From the NCBI GenBank assembly GCA_934370925.1, contig CAKRNG010000003.1, positions 1-64,000 on the forward strand: 64,000 nucleotides of DNA, given 5' to 3'. Origin of the DNA: an uncultured Lacticaseibacillus sp. (lineage in GTDB: Bacteria > Bacillota > Bacilli > Lactobacillales > Lactobacillaceae). A program made the position numbers and the translations under genes. This document shows, piece after piece, positions 8,431 to 18,261 of the stretch (the first letter of the stretch is position 1; every line of letters begins with the position of its first letter). The notes under the pieces were generated by a model that saw only the letters and a program-made list of their open reading frames with translations, made no database searches and was not told where the DNA came from.

Positions 8431-11277
8431 ATGGCAAGCGATAAAATCATTATTCATGGCGCACGGAGCCATAACTTGAAGGATATCGACGTAACGATTC
8501 CCCGCGACAAGCTCGTGGTTGTGACGGGGTTATCCGGGTCGGGGAAGAGTTCGCTCGCCTTTGACACGCTGTACGCAGAGGGCCAGCGCCGTTACGTGGA
8601 GAGTTTGTCCGCGTACGCACGTCAGTTTTTGGGGCAGATGGATAAGCCAGATGTCGATTCGATTGACGGGTTATCACCAGCCATTTCGATTGACCAGAAA
8701 ACAACCTCGAAGAACCCGCGGAGTACCGTGGGAACCGTGACGGAAATCAATGACTACTTGCGTTTGTTGTGGGCGCGCGTGGGGACGCCAATTTGTCCGA
8801 ACGACGGAACCGAGATTCAGAGTCAGTCGGTTGAGCAGATGGTTAACCGGGTGTTGGAATTGCCTGAACGCACGCGCATTCAGATTATGAGTCCCGTGGT
8901 GCGACACCGTAAAGGGGAACACAAGAAGGTATTCGCCAAGATTCAGCGTGAAGGCTACGTCCGGATGCGGGTCGATGGCGAGATTGTGGATGTGAATCCT
9001 GATTACGATATCGATAAAAACAAGTTTCATGATATTGATATTGTGATTGACCGAATCGTCATCAAGCCCGAAATTCGTTCCCGCTTATTTGACTCGTTCG
9101 AAGCGGCACTGCGTCTTTCTGAAGGTTACGCGGTGGTGGATGTGATTGGAGAAGAGCCACTCGTTTTCTCCGAACACTATGCCTGCCCAATCTGTGGCTT
9201 CTCCGTGGGGGCTTTGGAACCACGGCTCTTTAGTTTTAACGCCCCATTTGGTGCCTGCCCAGAATGTGATGGGTTGGGGCAGAAGTTGAACGTTGACGTC
9301 GACTTGGTAGTGCCTGATGATCAGGTGACGTTGGCGGATGGGGCAATTGCGCCTTGGAACCCAATTAGTTCCCAGTATTACCCAGAGTTATTGCGGCAGG
9401 CCTGTGCAACCTTCGATATTCCCATGGATGTGCCGTTTGCTGAATTAACGGCTGACCAGCGCGACTTTGTGTTGCATGGGAGTGCGGGGAAGACGTTCCA
9501 TTTCCACTACGAGAACGATTTTGGGGGTGTCCGTGATGTGGACGTTGAATTTGAAGGGGTAATTCCTAACATTGACCGGCGTTACCACGAGACAAACAGT
9601 GACTTCACGCGCAGCCAGATGCGTCTGTACATGACCGCGCTGCGCTGTCCCGCTTGTGGCGGGAAGCGTCTGAACCGGGCAGCACTCGCGGTGAAGGTTG
9701 GCGGGCTTGATATTGCCGAAGCCAGCGATTTGGCCATCAAGGACGAACTGCCATTCTTCCAGTCCCTCGAACTTGGCGAACAGAACCGGGTTGTGGCCCA
9801 ACCAATCGTGAAGGAAGTTGTGGATCGGCTGAGCTTCCTGATTAACGTGGGGTTGGATTACCTGACCCTTTCGCGAAGTGCCGGGACGTTGTCTGGCGGG
9901 GAGGCCCAACGAATTCGTCTGGCAACGCAGATTGGGTCGAACTTGTCCGGTGTGTTGTACGTGCTGGATGAACCATCGATTGGGCTTCACCAACGCGATA
10001 ATGCGCGCCTGATTGATTCGTTGAAGAAGATGCGTGACCTCGGGAACACCCTGGTCGTGGTCGAACACGATGAGGACACGATGCTCGCCGCAGATTACCT
10101 GATTGATATTGGTCCGGGTGCGGGGGCAAACGGGGGCCAGGTCATGGCTGCTGGCACGCCTAAACAGGTGATGCGGAGTCGTAAGTCACTGACCGGGCAA
10201 TATCTGTCCGGCAAGAAGTTCGTGGCGGTGCCAAAAGTACGACGTCAGGGCAATGGGGAAACCATTACCGTGACGGGCGCAACGGAACACAACCTGAAGA
10301 ACGTGACGGCGGAATTCCCACTGGGCAAGTTCGTGGCCGTGACGGGGGTTTCGGGTTCCGGGAAGTCAACGCTGGTCAACAGCATTTTGAAGCGAGCACT
10401 CAAGCAGAAGCTGAATCACAATTCGAACAAGCCGGGTGCCTACAAGAAAATTGCGGGTTACGAAAAGCTGGAGAAGGTCATTGACATTGATCAGTCCCCA
10501 ATTGGGCGGACGCCACGGAGTAACCCCGCAACTTATACGAGTGTCTTCGACGATATTCGCGGCCTTTTCGCCCAAACGACGGAAGCTAAACTTCGCGGTT
10601 ACAGTAAGGGACGGTTCAGCTTCAACGTCAAGGGTGGCCGTTGTGAGAACTGTAAGGGTGACGGGATTATCAAGATTGAGATGAACTTCCTCCCAGACGT
10701 TTACGTCCCTTGTGAAGTTTGTCACGGTCGTCGGTATAATTCTGAAACGCTGGAAGTGGCTTACAAGGGCAAGAATATTTCAGAAGTGCTCGATATGACC
10801 GTGAGTGAGGCCGTGAAGTTTTTCGCGCCAATCCCGAAGATTGCGCGGAAGCTCCAGACTATCGTGGATGTCGGTCTCGGCTACGTCAGCATGGGCCAGT
10901 CCGCCACGACCCTGTCTGGTGGGGAAGCCCAGCGGATGAAGCTTGCGAGTGAACTGCAGAAGAAGAGCACCGGGAAGAACTTCTACATCCTGGATGAACC
11001 CACGACGGGGCTGCACACGGACGACATTAACCGCCTGCTGGATGTGCTTCAGCGGTTGGTCGATGAAGGTAACACGGTGCTGGTCATCGAGCATAACCTG
11101 GACGTCATCAAGTGTGCTGATTGGGTGCTTGACTTGGGTCCAGAAGGCGGGGATGGCGGTGGCCAACTCATCGCTGTGGGCACCCCAGAACAGATTGCGG
11201 CCGTTCCAGAGAGCTACACGGGCCAGTACCTCGGGCCCATCCTGCGACGTGACAAGGCGCGGGCATTAGAAAAGTAA
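8431..11277 (+). CDS. uvrA: Excinuclease ABC subunit A (UvrA)
   Basis: DNA-damage sensor ATPase of nucleotide excision repair; it works as a dimer with UvrB. Its 948 residues hold two ABC modules: Walker [10 protein letters not shown] near 33-41 and GVSGSGKST in the second half, with two LSGGEAQR signatures. It also has two zinc modules, CPICGF...CPEC and CENCKGDG...CEVCHG. Length is typical. It starts 10 bp after the uvrB stop with GAGGG as ribosome binding site, so the pair is co-transcribed. Repeat family B follows the stop within a few bases. Confidence 0.98.
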   Translation: MASDKIIIHGARSHNLKDIDVTIPRDKLVVVTGLSGSGKSSLAFDTLYAEGQRRYVESLSAYARQFLGQMDKPDVDSIDGLSPAISIDQKTTSKNPRSTVGTVTEINDYLRLLWARVGTPICPNDGTEIQSQSVEQMVNRVLELPERTRIQIMSPVVRHRKGEHKKVFAKIQREGYVRMRVDGEIVDVNPDYDIDKNKFHDIDIVIDRIVIKPEIRSRLFDSFEAALRLSEGYAVVDVIGEEPLVFSEHYACPICGFSVGALEPRLFSFNAPFGACPECDGLGQKLNVDVDLVVPDDQVTLADGAIAPWNPISSQYYPELLRQACATFDIPMDVPFAELTADQRDFVLHGSAGKTFHFHYENDFGGVRDVDVEFEGVIPNIDRRYHETNSDFTRSQMRLYMTALRCPACGGKRLNRAALAVKVGGLDIAEASDLAIKDELPFFQSLELGEQNRVVAQPIVKEVVDRLSFLINVGLDYLTLSRSAGTLSGGEAQRIRLATQIGSNLSGVLYVLDEPSIGLHQRDNARLIDSLKKMRDLGNTLVVVEHDEDTMLAADYLIDIGPGAGANGGQVMAAGTPKQVMRSRKSLTGQYLSGKKFVAVPKVRRQGNGETITVTGATEHNLKNVTAEFPLGKFVAVTGVSGSGKSTLVNSILKRALKQKLNHNSNKPGAYKKIAGYEKLEKVIDIDQSPIGRTPRSNPATYTSVFDDIRGLFAQTTEAKLRGYSKGRFSFNVKGGRCENCKGDGIIKIEMNFLPDVYVPCEVCHGRRYNSETLEVAYKGKNISEVLDMTVSEAVKFFAPIPKIARKLQTIVDVGLGYVSMGQSATTLSGGEAQRMKLASELQKKSTGKNFYILDEPTTGLHTDDINRLLDVLQRLVDEGNTVLVIEHNLDVIKCADWVLDLGPEGGDGGGQLIAVGTPEQIAAVPESYTGQYLGPILRRDKARALEK

Positions 11278-11283
11278 AAATAG

Positions 11284-11455
11284 CCGGGCTGGGCCAGAAG
11301 ATGGTTTGGCCCCTCACATACAAGGCAGACCCGGTGGAAATCCCGAACTTAGGATTTCTACCGGGCCTGTTTTGTATGTGGCGGGCAGTCTTCTGGGGCA
11401 CGTAGCTCGACTAGGATGTAACGTTCGTGCGCTTTGGACTTATGGCGTGCCCGCC
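11284..11455 (+). repeat. Repeat family B copy downstream of uvrA
   Basis: A long hairpin begins 6 bp after the uvrA stop. The inner stem joins ACAAGGCAGACCCGGTGGAA to its complement around the core ATCC-CGAACTTA-GGAT, and outer arms read GCCAGAAGA and TCTTCTGG. The tail GCTCGACTAGGATGTAACG is shared with copies at 23239, 32527 and 43200. It could act as a 3' mRNA structure or terminator. Confidence 0.8.
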
Positions 11456-11558
11456 TTTTTGCTTATTCTCGCGGAATCCGTTCACAAGCGGTCGCTGTCA
11501 TGTTGATGGCTGGTGTAACAATCATGCAGGTTAACATGAAGGTGAGGAGCCAGGTAAG

Positions 11559-11759
11559 ATGAATGGGGCCGAACACACCGAATCCTTTCCTATCAAGGAT
11601 GATGAAGGCGGTATCTCAAAAATATATAAATTTGATAGCGAGTTTTATCAGCTCTGATATGAGTACATCGATTCCACAATCTATGAAGACAATTACAGTG
11701 AGTCCTATTCGCAAAAGGTACCCTACAATGAAAGGAAGACTAGAACGAAAATGAAATGA
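11559..11759 (+). pseudogene. Small ORF interrupted by one in-frame TGA
   Basis: An ATG at 11559 sits 9 bp after GTGAGGAG and opens a frame that reads 32 codons (beginning MNGAEHTESF) to a TGA at 11655-11657. The same frame then continues for 33 more codons (YEYIDSTIYEDN onwards) to TGA at 11757-11759, just before the GntR gene. Tyrosine-, serine- and acid-rich composition on both sides of the stop suggests one decayed protein, though a 32-residue product is possible. The ATG overlaps (ATGA) the end of an upstream frame with a hydrophobic stretch, MLMAGVTIMQV. The family is not recognised. Confidence 0.4.
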
Positions 11760-11768
11760 GGACATAAA

Positions 11769-12155
11769 ATGCCAAATCCAGGTACACGACTTTCATATTA
11801 TGAACGGCTTGTATTGAAGATTAAGGACGAGGTTGTTCAAGGCGTTCTATCGCCAGGAGATAAATTGCTGTCAGTTCGGGATATGTCAGTGCGTGAGCAT
11901 TTAAATCCGAATACAGTTGTAAAAGCGTATAAGCAATTAGAACAAGACGGCATTATTCATGTTGAGCCAGGTCGAGGTACCTTTGTTAGTGAAACACCTA
12001 GTAGACCGGATGAAAGCAGCGTCAGCGATATCAAATCGCAATTTGAACAACTTTTACTGGAGGCCAAATCTGTTGGGATTGACCTTCATATTTTTGAACA
12101 ATGGTTATCTTCGTCGTTAGAGAGGTATGAAGACTATGACAGTCGTAATCAGTGA
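11769..12155 (+). CDS. GntR family regulator, YtrA type
   Basis: A 128-residue transcription factor with an N-terminal winged helix (about residues 10-75) carrying the GntR signature: the VREHLNPNTVVKAYKQLEQ recognition helix and the GRGTFV wing. The C-terminal part is only about 50 residues, typical of the short YtrA subfamily that dimerises without a ligand domain and controls a neighbouring ABC transporter. GAGG precedes the start. The end overlaps the ABC ATPase gene, so the genes form one operon. AT-rich codon use sets it apart from its neighbours. Confidence 0.88.
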   Translation: MPNPGTRLSYYERLVLKIKDEVVQGVLSPGDKLLSVRDMSVREHLNPNTVVKAYKQLEQDGIIHVEPGRGTFVSETPSRPDESSVSDIKSQFEQLLLEAKSVGIDLHIFEQWLSSSLERYEDYDSRNQ

Positions 12156-12981
12156 TATTAAGAAGGAAATAGCAAAAAAACCAGTTCTTTCAGAGATATC
12201 ATTTTCCTGGCATTCTGGAGAAATAATTGCACTTGTTGGACGAAATGGTGCGGGTAAAACAACGCTGCTTCGAACAATTGCAAATCAAATCCAACCAGAT
12301 GAAGGAACTGTGCGGTTGAATGGTCGTCAAATAGGGACTGATTTATTTTTTCTGGATGCTAATCACGCTTTTATGAATACAGAAAAAGTCTGCAAACTTC
12401 CCGCAATCATGACTAAAATATATCCCAAATTTGATGCGTCGTATTTTGAACAAATGTGTATGGATTTTAATATTGATCAAAGCAGAGTATACGGACGACT
12501 TTCAAAAGGCGAGCAAGCAATTACTGATATCTGTTTAGCAATTTCAAGCAAAGCAAGCTTTATTTTGTTGGATGAGCCATTTTCTGGTCTAGATATGTCG
12601 GTAGTGAAAATGACGATAGAAACAATTATTGGTGCTGCCGCTGAAGGGGTTTCTTTTTTGATTGCAACACACGATTTGTATGAAACGGACGGTGTTTTTA
12701 ACAGGGCGTTAATTATCAAGTCAGGTAAATTGATTGTAGATACAGTACTGGATGAGTGGTTGATGGGTGCACGGAAAATTAGGCTTGTTTTTCGTGATGG
12801 GAATATACCAAGTGATTTTCCGCATGATCATTTGCAAGGTATAAGTCATGAAGGACGAATGTACACCTGTATTTTTACCAATTTTTCGAATGAACTTTCG
12901 AAAATGATTGATGGTTGTTCACCAGCAATTCGAGAGGATAGTATACCAACAGTTGCGGAACTGATTGGTGCAATTTATTAA
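12136..12981 (+). CDS. ABC transporter ATP-binding protein
   Basis: Cytoplasmic ATPase of a two-component ABC exporter-like system, about 281 residues. Seen: Walker A GRNGAGKTT, a signature written LSKGEQ (lysine in place of the usual glycine), Walker B FILLDEPFSG and a switch histidine in ATHD. The ATG at 12136 has AGAGAGG at a good distance; the frame also opens at 12127. It overlaps the GntR gene by 20 bp and is followed by a membrane protein, the ytrABC-like layout. The substrate is unknown; such systems often respond to cell-wall antibiotics or peptides. Confidence 0.88.
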   Translation: MTVVISDIKKEIAKKPVLSEISFSWHSGEIIALVGRNGAGKTTLLRTIANQIQPDEGTVRLNGRQIGTDLFFLDANHAFMNTEKVCKLPAIMTKIYPKFDASYFEQMCMDFNIDQSRVYGRLSKGEQAITDICLAISSKASFILLDEPFSGLDMSVVKMTIETIIGAAAEGVSFLIATHDLYETDGVFNRALIIKSGKLIVDTVLDEWLMGARKIRLVFRDGNIPSDFPHDHLQGISHEGRMYTCIFTNFSNELSKMIDGCSPAIREDSIPTVAELIGAIY

Positions 12982-13014
12982 TATTTATGTTTATTAGTTT
13001 GTTGAAGGATATAG

Positions 13015-13953
13015 TTGGATGAAAAGAGGGGTAGTTTGCTAAGAAAAAAAGATTATTTGTTTGCTTTGATTTGTTTAGGGTTTACGGTTTTAGCAAGTGT
13101 TTACTGGCAAATTCACACTGTTATTCATGTGATAGTCCAAACGAAACAGGTTAGGATGTATAGCTGGCAACGTGGCTGGTTAACCGGACCGACTTCAGGA
13201 TCCTATGTAGGCCATAGCTTTGTACTTGGGGTGGCATTGATGGTTGTGGCCTTTCTGGTTGCATTGTTCATGAGTGAAACCTTTTACCACAATGGTTATG
13301 ATTCGTTTTTGATATCTTCGGGTATAAAGCGTAAAAAGATTTTTCTGGGAAGATGGATACGATTGAGTATTCTCGTGTCTATTTTTGCCCTGATTGAAGT
13401 TTTGGAAATTATTCTTTTAGAAAAGATAATCGTAACGTCTGGTTATCTTAATATAGGATTTCCAGGATTGATACAGTTAATTATTTACAATGTTATTGGG
13501 TGCGTTTTAGCAATGACGGGCGGATTGGCATGGGGGCAGATATTTCGCAAGCCGGTCGTGACCGTTATTTCCACGATTATTTTAGGCTTCTTTGCTACCA
13601 TAGCAGCACAAAAATTGGCGTTAGTGAGAGCGCAGCTTGAACCCATGGAGAAATATACGGATATCTTTGAAGGGATTTCTTTGTTTACCTTATCAGTTTG
13701 GGTTATAGTCATTATATTTCTGGTGTTTTGGGGATCAATATTGCAAAGACACGCGATGATTGAAGAGGATGGCAGTCCGTTTCGAAGTGTTGGTGCAAAA
13801 TGGTCAGTTTTTGGCATTACGATTATTATCATGCCGCTAATATCTTTAAGACCATTTGCAAATGGCAGTCCATTTTCGTTGTATTTTTGGGCGCTTTTAG
13901 TTGTTGTATTGATAGTCGGATTAATAAATTTTTGGATGAAACAGGCATGGTAA
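13015..13953 (+). CDS. ABC transporter permease, about eight membrane segments
   Basis: 312 residues with about eight hydrophobic helices, including ones near residues 12-35, 62-85 and 115-140, and no catalytic motif; it is the membrane partner of the ABC ATPase upstream. It starts at TTG 13015 after GAAGGA; TTG 13036 after AGAGGGG is an alternative. The gap to the ATPase is 33 bp, so it belongs to the same operon. Like the other two genes it is rich in A/T-ending codons, suggesting acquisition of the whole module. Confidence 0.82.
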   Translation: MDEKRGSLLRKKDYLFALICLGFTVLASVYWQIHTVIHVIVQTKQVRMYSWQRGWLTGPTSGSYVGHSFVLGVALMVVAFLVALFMSETFYHNGYDSFLISSGIKRKKIFLGRWIRLSILVSIFALIEVLEIILLEKIIVTSGYLNIGFPGLIQLIIYNVIGCVLAMTGGLAWGQIFRKPVVTVISTIILGFFATIAAQKLALVRAQLEPMEKYTDIFEGISLFTLSVWVIVIIFLVFWGSILQRHAMIEEDGSPFRSVGAKWSVFGITIIIMPLISLRPFANGSPFSLYFWALLVVVLIVGLINFWMKQAW

Positions 13954-14144
13954 CGAGATTATATTATTTTGATGGTCAAAAGAAGGATGCGACAACAGAA
14001 GCCATCTTGACCTAAGTTTATATAAGGTAAGCCAAACAGGGCACGTTTCTGGCACAGCCCTACTAATCCTAAGTTATGTGTGTTCCGTTGCACATGTTAC
14101 AATTAACTTAACGGAAGCAACTGAAGAAAGGTAGGGGGACATAC

Positions 14145-14684
14145 ATGTTTAATTCGAGGGACCGATGGGGATTTGACTGGCGTGAATTCTTAACTGGGGT
14201 GCTGTTCATCATTGCGGGGATATTCATGTTCATGCATCCTGGCATTGGGCTTGTGACGATGGCGTTACTGTTTGCGGTTGTTGCAATTGTTCGGGGAATT
14301 ACCGTCATTGCTGGGTTTACGAAAATGCGTCAATACATGCCACGCGCTTCGTGGTTGTCGCTGATTTCGGGGATTTTCGACGTCATTTTGGGGCTTTTGT
14401 TCTTGTTCAACATCCCAGCAGGCGTTGTTGGCATCACCATCTTGTTTGCGGTTTGGTTCTTGATTGATGCAGTCACGAACTTAATCAACGCCCCACATTT
14501 GCGTGTCATGGGGATGGGATGGTTTATCCTGTCCGTCATCCTGGACATCGTGACAATTTTGGTGGCATTGTTGCTGATTATGCAGCCAGTTGTTGCTGCT
14601 GTATCATTCGCAGCCATCGTGGCCATTTACCTTGTGATTTTCGGAATAAATGCCATCCTCATCGCCATCGCCCGCGCCAACTAG
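14145..14684 (+). CDS. HdeD-like DUF308 membrane protein
   Basis: A 179-residue integral membrane protein with six hydrophobic helices in three pairs, the usual HdeD/DUF308 pattern: FLTGVLFIIAGIFMFMHP, MALLFAVVAIVRGI, LSLISGIFDVILGLLFLFN, ILFAVWFLIDAV, WFILSVILDIVTILVALLL and SFAAIVAIYLVIFGINAI. In E. coli HdeD is linked to acid resistance; no biochemical role is established here. The ATG follows AGGGGGA. A TACAAT -10 lies at 14098-14103. Codon use is like the bulk of the window, so the AT-rich island ends before it. Confidence 0.85.
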   Translation: MFNSRDRWGFDWREFLTGVLFIIAGIFMFMHPGIGLVTMALLFAVVAIVRGITVIAGFTKMRQYMPRASWLSLISGIFDVILGLLFLFNIPAGVVGITILFAVWFLIDAVTNLINAPHLRVMGMGWFILSVILDIVTILVALLLIMQPVVAAVSFAAIVAIYLVIFGINAILIAIARAN

Positions 14685-14706
14685 CGTGTAGGTGGGGGAA
14701 AAAGCA

Positions 14707-14757
14707 AGGCACTAACAGTCAATCCTCAGTGCGGGATTGACTGTTAGTGCCTTTTTA
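14707..14757 (+). terminator. Terminator after the HdeD-like gene
   Basis: GGCACTAACAGTCAATC pairs perfectly with its complement across a 10-nt loop, followed by TTTTTAG. Confidence 0.9.
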
Positions 14758-14836
14758 GTTTGTTCACTTCAATGGTGCTCGCCTTGCTCGCACCATTTGT
14801 TGACATTGTGTTATTGGGTACTTCAATGAAACGCTT

Positions 14837-14873
14837 GTCCTCGGCGTAGTGCACGCCGAGGACTGTGTTTTTT
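14837..14873 (+). terminator. Hairpin with T-tract
   Basis: GTCCTCGGCG and CGCCGAGGAC enclose a short loop, followed by TGTGTTTTTT. No gene lies between this and the previous terminator. The stem resembles the hairpins at 19497 and 30230. The rest of 14758-14935 shows nothing beyond a small GGTGC/GCACC hairpin. Confidence 0.6.
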
Positions 14874-14934
14874 CTTCGTTACTATTCATGTATCTATTCT
14901 CGTTGTACTTGATGTTTTGCTTAAGGATAAGAGG

Positions 14935-14992
14935 TGTGCCAGAAGTAGTTACATCCAGTCGCGCGCCAAACCGTCTTCTGACGCAGCCTCTA
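14935..14992 (-). repeat. Shortened repeat family B at the comEB stop codon
   Basis: Read on the minus strand, the comEB stop codon is the first triplet of TAGAGGCTGCGTCAGAAGA, the same start as the family B copy at birA (62319). The large inner hairpin present in full copies is missing, leaving the outer arms and the GCGCGACTGGATGTAA tail. Confidence 0.7.
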
Positions 14993-15463
14993 ATCTTCAG
15001 GAATGTAGTCTGATAAGCGGGCGCGTTCTAAGGAAGCTTGGGTGAGGTGGATTTGGGTGACCGCGACGTTTTTGAGCTTGATTAACTGAACCGCGTAGTC
15101 ATCGTTGTGGTAGTTGCGGAGGTAGTAAATGTGCTTGATGCCTGCTTGGAGGAGCATCTTGGTGCATTGCAGGCAGGGAAAATCAGTGACGTAAATACTG
15201 GCACCATCTGTGGAAATCCCGAATTTTGCGCATTGAAGCACCGCGTTCATTTCAGCGTGAATCGTGCGGACGCAATGACCATCGCGGAGGTAACAGTCGG
15301 AGTCAATGCAGTGTTCATCCCCAGAAACCGCCCCGTTATAACCACCAGCAATAATTCGCCGGTCCTTCACCATCGCCGCCCCAACCGCAAGCCGCCGACA
15401 AGTGCTTCTTGAAGCTAAGAGAACGGCCTGAATCATAAAGTATTCGTTCCAATCCAAACGCAT
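14990..15463 (-). CDS. comEB: ComE operon protein 2 / dCMP deaminase family
   Basis: A 157-residue zinc-dependent cytidine/deoxycytidylate deaminase family protein. Seen: the catalytic HAEMNAVLQC (zinc His and proton-shuttle Glu) and the second zinc site PCLQC, plus extra Cys/His residues (HCIDSDCYLRDGHC) typical of dCMP deaminases. Expected reaction: dCMP to dUMP, feeding thymidylate synthesis. In Bacillus the gene belongs to comE, although its role in competence is doubtful; here it stands alone, away from comEA and comEC. The start ATG follows GGAGGAATTTGCG on the minus strand. Its TAG lies within a repeat B element. Confidence 0.92.
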   Translation of the reverse strand: MRLDWNEYFMIQAVLLASRSTCRRLAVGAAMVKDRRIIAGGYNGAVSGDEHCIDSDCYLRDGHCVRTIHAEMNAVLQCAKFGISTDGASIYVTDFPCLQCTKMLLQAGIKHIYYLRNYHNDDYAVQLIKLKNVAVTQIHLTQASLERARLSDYIPED

Positions 15464-15547
15464 ATCGCAAATTCCTCCCGTGTCGTTGTTGCGGTTATTA
15501 TAGCATGTTAAATCTGGTGGGGTTTAAACAGTTTGTGGGTACAGGCC

Positions 15548-15803
15548 GGTGCGCACAGGTGGTCTCCGCTACGGGCTTATGGGGGCCGGAACGTTGCGTG
15601 GCCGGTTCCAGCCGCTGACGCGTCTTCCACCTGAGAAGTAAGCCTCGGCTCGCTTCGCTCCCGCGAGTCTTCCTTTTCGCCAGTATGCCCAAAACCCGGA
15701 CATACTTCCGCAACTTGGCCCCCAACGCCCACTGCGATGTCCATCGTTCTAGGCAATAAATTGCTAAGAACGATTGGCTCCACTCCGACCACCAGTGCGC
15801 ACC
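15548..15803 (-). repeat. Repeat family D, copy 2 (reverse)
   Basis: Terminal arms GGTGCGCAC and GTGCGCACC differ from copy 1 but still pair with each other. The internal hairpin is TATGCCC/GGACATA instead of GTCTGACC/GGTCAGAC. About 35 bp away lies a 26-nt hairpin at 15862-15887 (GACATTCGCG stem). Confidence 0.8.
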
Positions 15804-15861
15804 TACATAGATTAGGTGGAGAAATCTTCCCCCTTTTTTGAGGAAAGACCTTTTTAGGCAG

Positions 15862-15887
15862 GACATTCGCGGCTGCGCGCGAATGTC
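15862..15887. repeat. 26-nt hairpin, reverse-oriented CGCAGC-type loop
   Basis: Stem GACATTCGCG with loop GCTGCG, the reverse complement of CGCAGC. Flanks resemble those near 431. Confidence 0.75.
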
Positions 15888-16051
15888 TTATCGAGGGTTG
15901 GTTTGCTCACTAAGGTTTGATTGACTGGTATTGTTGACTCCGAGTTTCAATGTAACCAATCAACGAATGGATGCAACGCAAGGAGCGACAGCGACGTTGC
16001 GTCAATATCTTTTCATTCAAACAAAATGATGATAAGCGGAAGATATAGGCA

Positions 16052-16292
16052 GTTGCGGGGGGGAAGTTCGGCGGAGGTTTTGGGGTGCGGAAGTGGTGAA
16101 GGTATCTTGGCGGTTTACCGCCTAGATACGGGCCGACTTTGAGACTGACTGACCTGCACTTGGTCACCCGTATGGAACCGTGCCCCACCACTGGAGACAC
16201 CGCAAAACCGGAGTCGAACTTTCCCCCGCAACCGCCGGCCCGTGCCCCACCACTGAAAACACACCAGGAGCTGAACTTTTCTCCGCAAGACA
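16052..16292. repeat. Repeat family C, copy 2, upstream of rapZ
   Basis: The left arm begins GTTGCGGGGGGGAAGTTC; the right arm ends GAACTTTCCCCCGCAAC at 16232. Both carry the T-to-C and A-to-G changes that keep pairing relative to copy 1. Inside is an added GGTATCTTGGCGGTTTACC segment. A partial second right arm follows (16251-16292). It ends about 10 bp before the rapZ extended -10. Confidence 0.8.
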
Positions 16293-16301
16293 CGCCCGGG
16301 A

Positions 16302-16310
16302 TGTTATAAT
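16302..16310 (+). promoter_or_regulatory. Extended -10 promoter of rapZ
   Basis: TGTTATAAT is a perfect extended -10. The predicted transcription start near 16317 means that the upstream ATG at 16318 would be leaderless, which supports the GTG start at 16339. Confidence 0.6.
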
Positions 16311-16338
16311 GGAGGAAATGTTGAATGGAGTGGTGAGT

Positions 16339-17232
16339 GTGGCAGAACAAACGAGTACCATCGAGTTAGTCATTATTTCAGGTATGTCGGGGGCCGGAAA
16401 GACGGTTGCGATGCAAGCCTTTGAGGACCTAGGTTACTTTTGCATCGATAACATGCCGCCAGCACTGATTCCGAAGTTCTGGGAATTACTGGAGCGGTCC
16501 GGCAAGATTCAGAAGGTTGCCCTCGTTGTGGACATGCGTAGTCGTGCCTTCTACGATCAGATTGTGGATGTTCTGCACGAGATGGAAAACACCGAATTCG
16601 TGCACGCGCGGATTGTTTTTCTCGACGCAACCGACAGTGAGCTGGTTTCGCGATATAAGGAAACGCGCCGGTCCCACCCGCTTGCGATGGAAGGGCGCCT
16701 GATGGATGGTATCACGAAGGAGCGCGAACTCCTGCGTCCATTACGCACACATGCGGAAGCCATCATCAACACAACGGACTTGTCACCACGGGAACTGCGC
16801 GAAGAACTGTTTGCGAGCTTCAAGAACGAGAAGAAGCCGATTTTTCACATCGAAGTCATGAGTTTTGGCTTCAAGTACGGCCTGCCCATCGACGCCGATA
16901 TCGTGATGGACGTGCGCTTCCTGCCAAACCCTTACTATATTCCCGAACTCAAGAACGGGACGGGCGAGGACCAGGACGTTTATGATTACGTCATGGCTAG
17001 TCCCATGGCGGAAAAATTCTACCAGCAGTTCAGCACGATGCTCCATGACATTATGCCGGCGTACATCAAGGAAGGGAAGACGAGTGTGACCATTGCCATT
17101 GGGTGTACCGGTGGGCAACACCGCAGCGTCGCCTTTGCTCGCCGGATTGGGGCCAGTTTTGCGAATGACTACGCAGTGGACGTGACGCACCGTGACGCCC
17201 ATAAGCGGAAGGAAACGGTGAACCGCTCATGA
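16339..17232 (+). CDS. rapZ: RNase adapter / nucleotide-binding protein RapZ (YvcJ)
   Basis: P-loop protein of about 297 residues. In E. coli it is an RNA-binding adapter controlling glucosamine-6-phosphate synthase; in Bacillus YvcJ hydrolyses nucleotides and affects competence. Seen: Walker A GMSGAGKT at 15-22, DMRSRAFYD, and the C-terminal [17 protein letters not shown] that is nearly invariant in the family. The open frame extends to 16180 through repeat C, but the GTG at 16339 ([10 protein letters not shown]) has GGAG upstream and gives the usual length. First gene of rapZ-yvcK-whiA. Confidence 0.94.
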   Translation: MAEQTSTIELVIISGMSGAGKTVAMQAFEDLGYFCIDNMPPALIPKFWELLERSGKIQKVALVVDMRSRAFYDQIVDVLHEMENTEFVHARIVFLDATDSELVSRYKETRRSHPLAMEGRLMDGITKERELLRPLRTHAEAIINTTDLSPRELREELFASFKNEKKPIFHIEVMSFGFKYGLPIDADIVMDVRFLPNPYYIPELKNGTGEDQDVYDYVMASPMAEKFYQQFSTMLHDIMPAYIKEGKTSVTIAIGCTGGQHRSVAFARRIGASFANDYAVDVTHRDAHKRKETVNRS

Positions 17233-18257
17233 CGGCAGACCATAAAATTATCCGGGTAATCCGGGGCCGGCGTCCAAAAGTTGTTGTGATTGGCGGGGGG
17301 ACCGGGTTACCTGTTATTGTCAAAAGTTTGCACGACCAGAACGCGGACGTGACGGCAGTCGTGACGGTGGCGGACGATGGTGGTTCAAGTGGCGCCATTC
17401 GGAACTACATCAACGTGGTGCCGCCTGGTGATATTCGGAACGTGATTGTGGCGCTGTCGGACGTGCCGAAGTTACAACGGGATATCTTCCAGTACCGATT
17501 CGCCAGCCAGGATTCGTTCTTTGCGGGACACGCGATTGGTAACTTGATTATCGCCGCACTGTCAGAGATGCAGGGCGGAATTTTCAGTGCCATTCAGCAA
17601 CTTAGCGCGATGATGCAGGTCGACGGACACGTGTACCCGGCGGCCAATACGCCCCTCACGCTACACGCGGAATTCAGTGACCACACAATGCTTGCGGGGG
17701 AGGCCGAGATTACGGCGGCCGGCAAGCAGATTAAGCACGTATGGGTGAGTCGTAGTGACGACGGAAGTGCCCCAGCTGCGGAACAAGAAGTCATTGATGC
17801 CATCATGGACGCCGACGTGGTGGTCATGGGGCCAGGGAGTCTGTTTACCAGCATCTTACCCAACCTGATGATTAAGAACGTTGGGGATGCGGTGATGAAG
17901 ACCAAGGCTGAGGTCATCTATATCGTTAATATAATGACGCAAAAGGGTGAAACGGATAATTTCACCGATGCGGATCACGTGCGTGTGTTGCATGACCACC
18001 TGCAGGCCAAGTTTGTCGATACCGTTCTGGTGAACATTGAACACGTGCCAGAAGGGTATCTGGATACGGCAAAATATACGGAAATTTCCACGCGGCCAGT
18101 TGCCAGTGACTACCAAGGCTTGCGAGATATGGGGTGCCGGGTGATTTCGTCCGATTTCCTTGAGTTGCGTGGCGGTGGGGTGTTTCATGACGGTAAGAAG
18201 GTCGCCGACGAAATTATGAACTTGGCCTTCCAAGCAAACCTAAAGAATAAGAGGTGA
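17229..18257 (+). CDS. yvcK: Gluconeogenesis factor YvcK (GlmR)
   Basis: A 342-residue CofD-like Rossmann protein that binds UDP-GlcNAc in Bacillus and balances carbon flow into cell-wall precursors. Seen: GGGTG at 22-26 in [22 protein letters not shown] and NPPGDIRN-like [19 protein letters not shown], and a C-terminal region ending in a DGKKVADEI motif. The start codon overlaps the rapZ stop (ATGA), indicating translational coupling. Together with rapZ and whiA it is a nearly universal Firmicutes operon. Confidence 0.96.
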   Translation: MTADHKIIRVIRGRRPKVVVIGGGTGLPVIVKSLHDQNADVTAVVTVADDGGSSGAIRNYINVVPPGDIRNVIVALSDVPKLQRDIFQYRFASQDSFFAGHAIGNLIIAALSEMQGGIFSAIQQLSAMMQVDGHVYPAANTPLTLHAEFSDHTMLAGEAEITAAGKQIKHVWVSRSDDGSAPAAEQEVIDAIMDADVVVMGPGSLFTSILPNLMIKNVGDAVMKTKAEVIYIVNIMTQKGETDNFTDADHVRVLHDHLQAKFVDTVLVNIEHVPEGYLDTAKYTEISTRPVASDYQGLRDMGCRVISSDFLELRGGGVFHDGKKVADEIMNLAFQANLKNKR

Positions 18258-18261
18258 CATC

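Noticed and set aside
11563-11754. 63-codon ORF in another frame of the pre-GntR region
   Set aside because: No ribosome binding site; the frame from 11559 has one and shows more protein-like composition despite its TGA.
16180-16338. Longer rapZ start
   Set aside because: The extension is repeat C sequence and lies upstream of the promoter's predicted transcription start.
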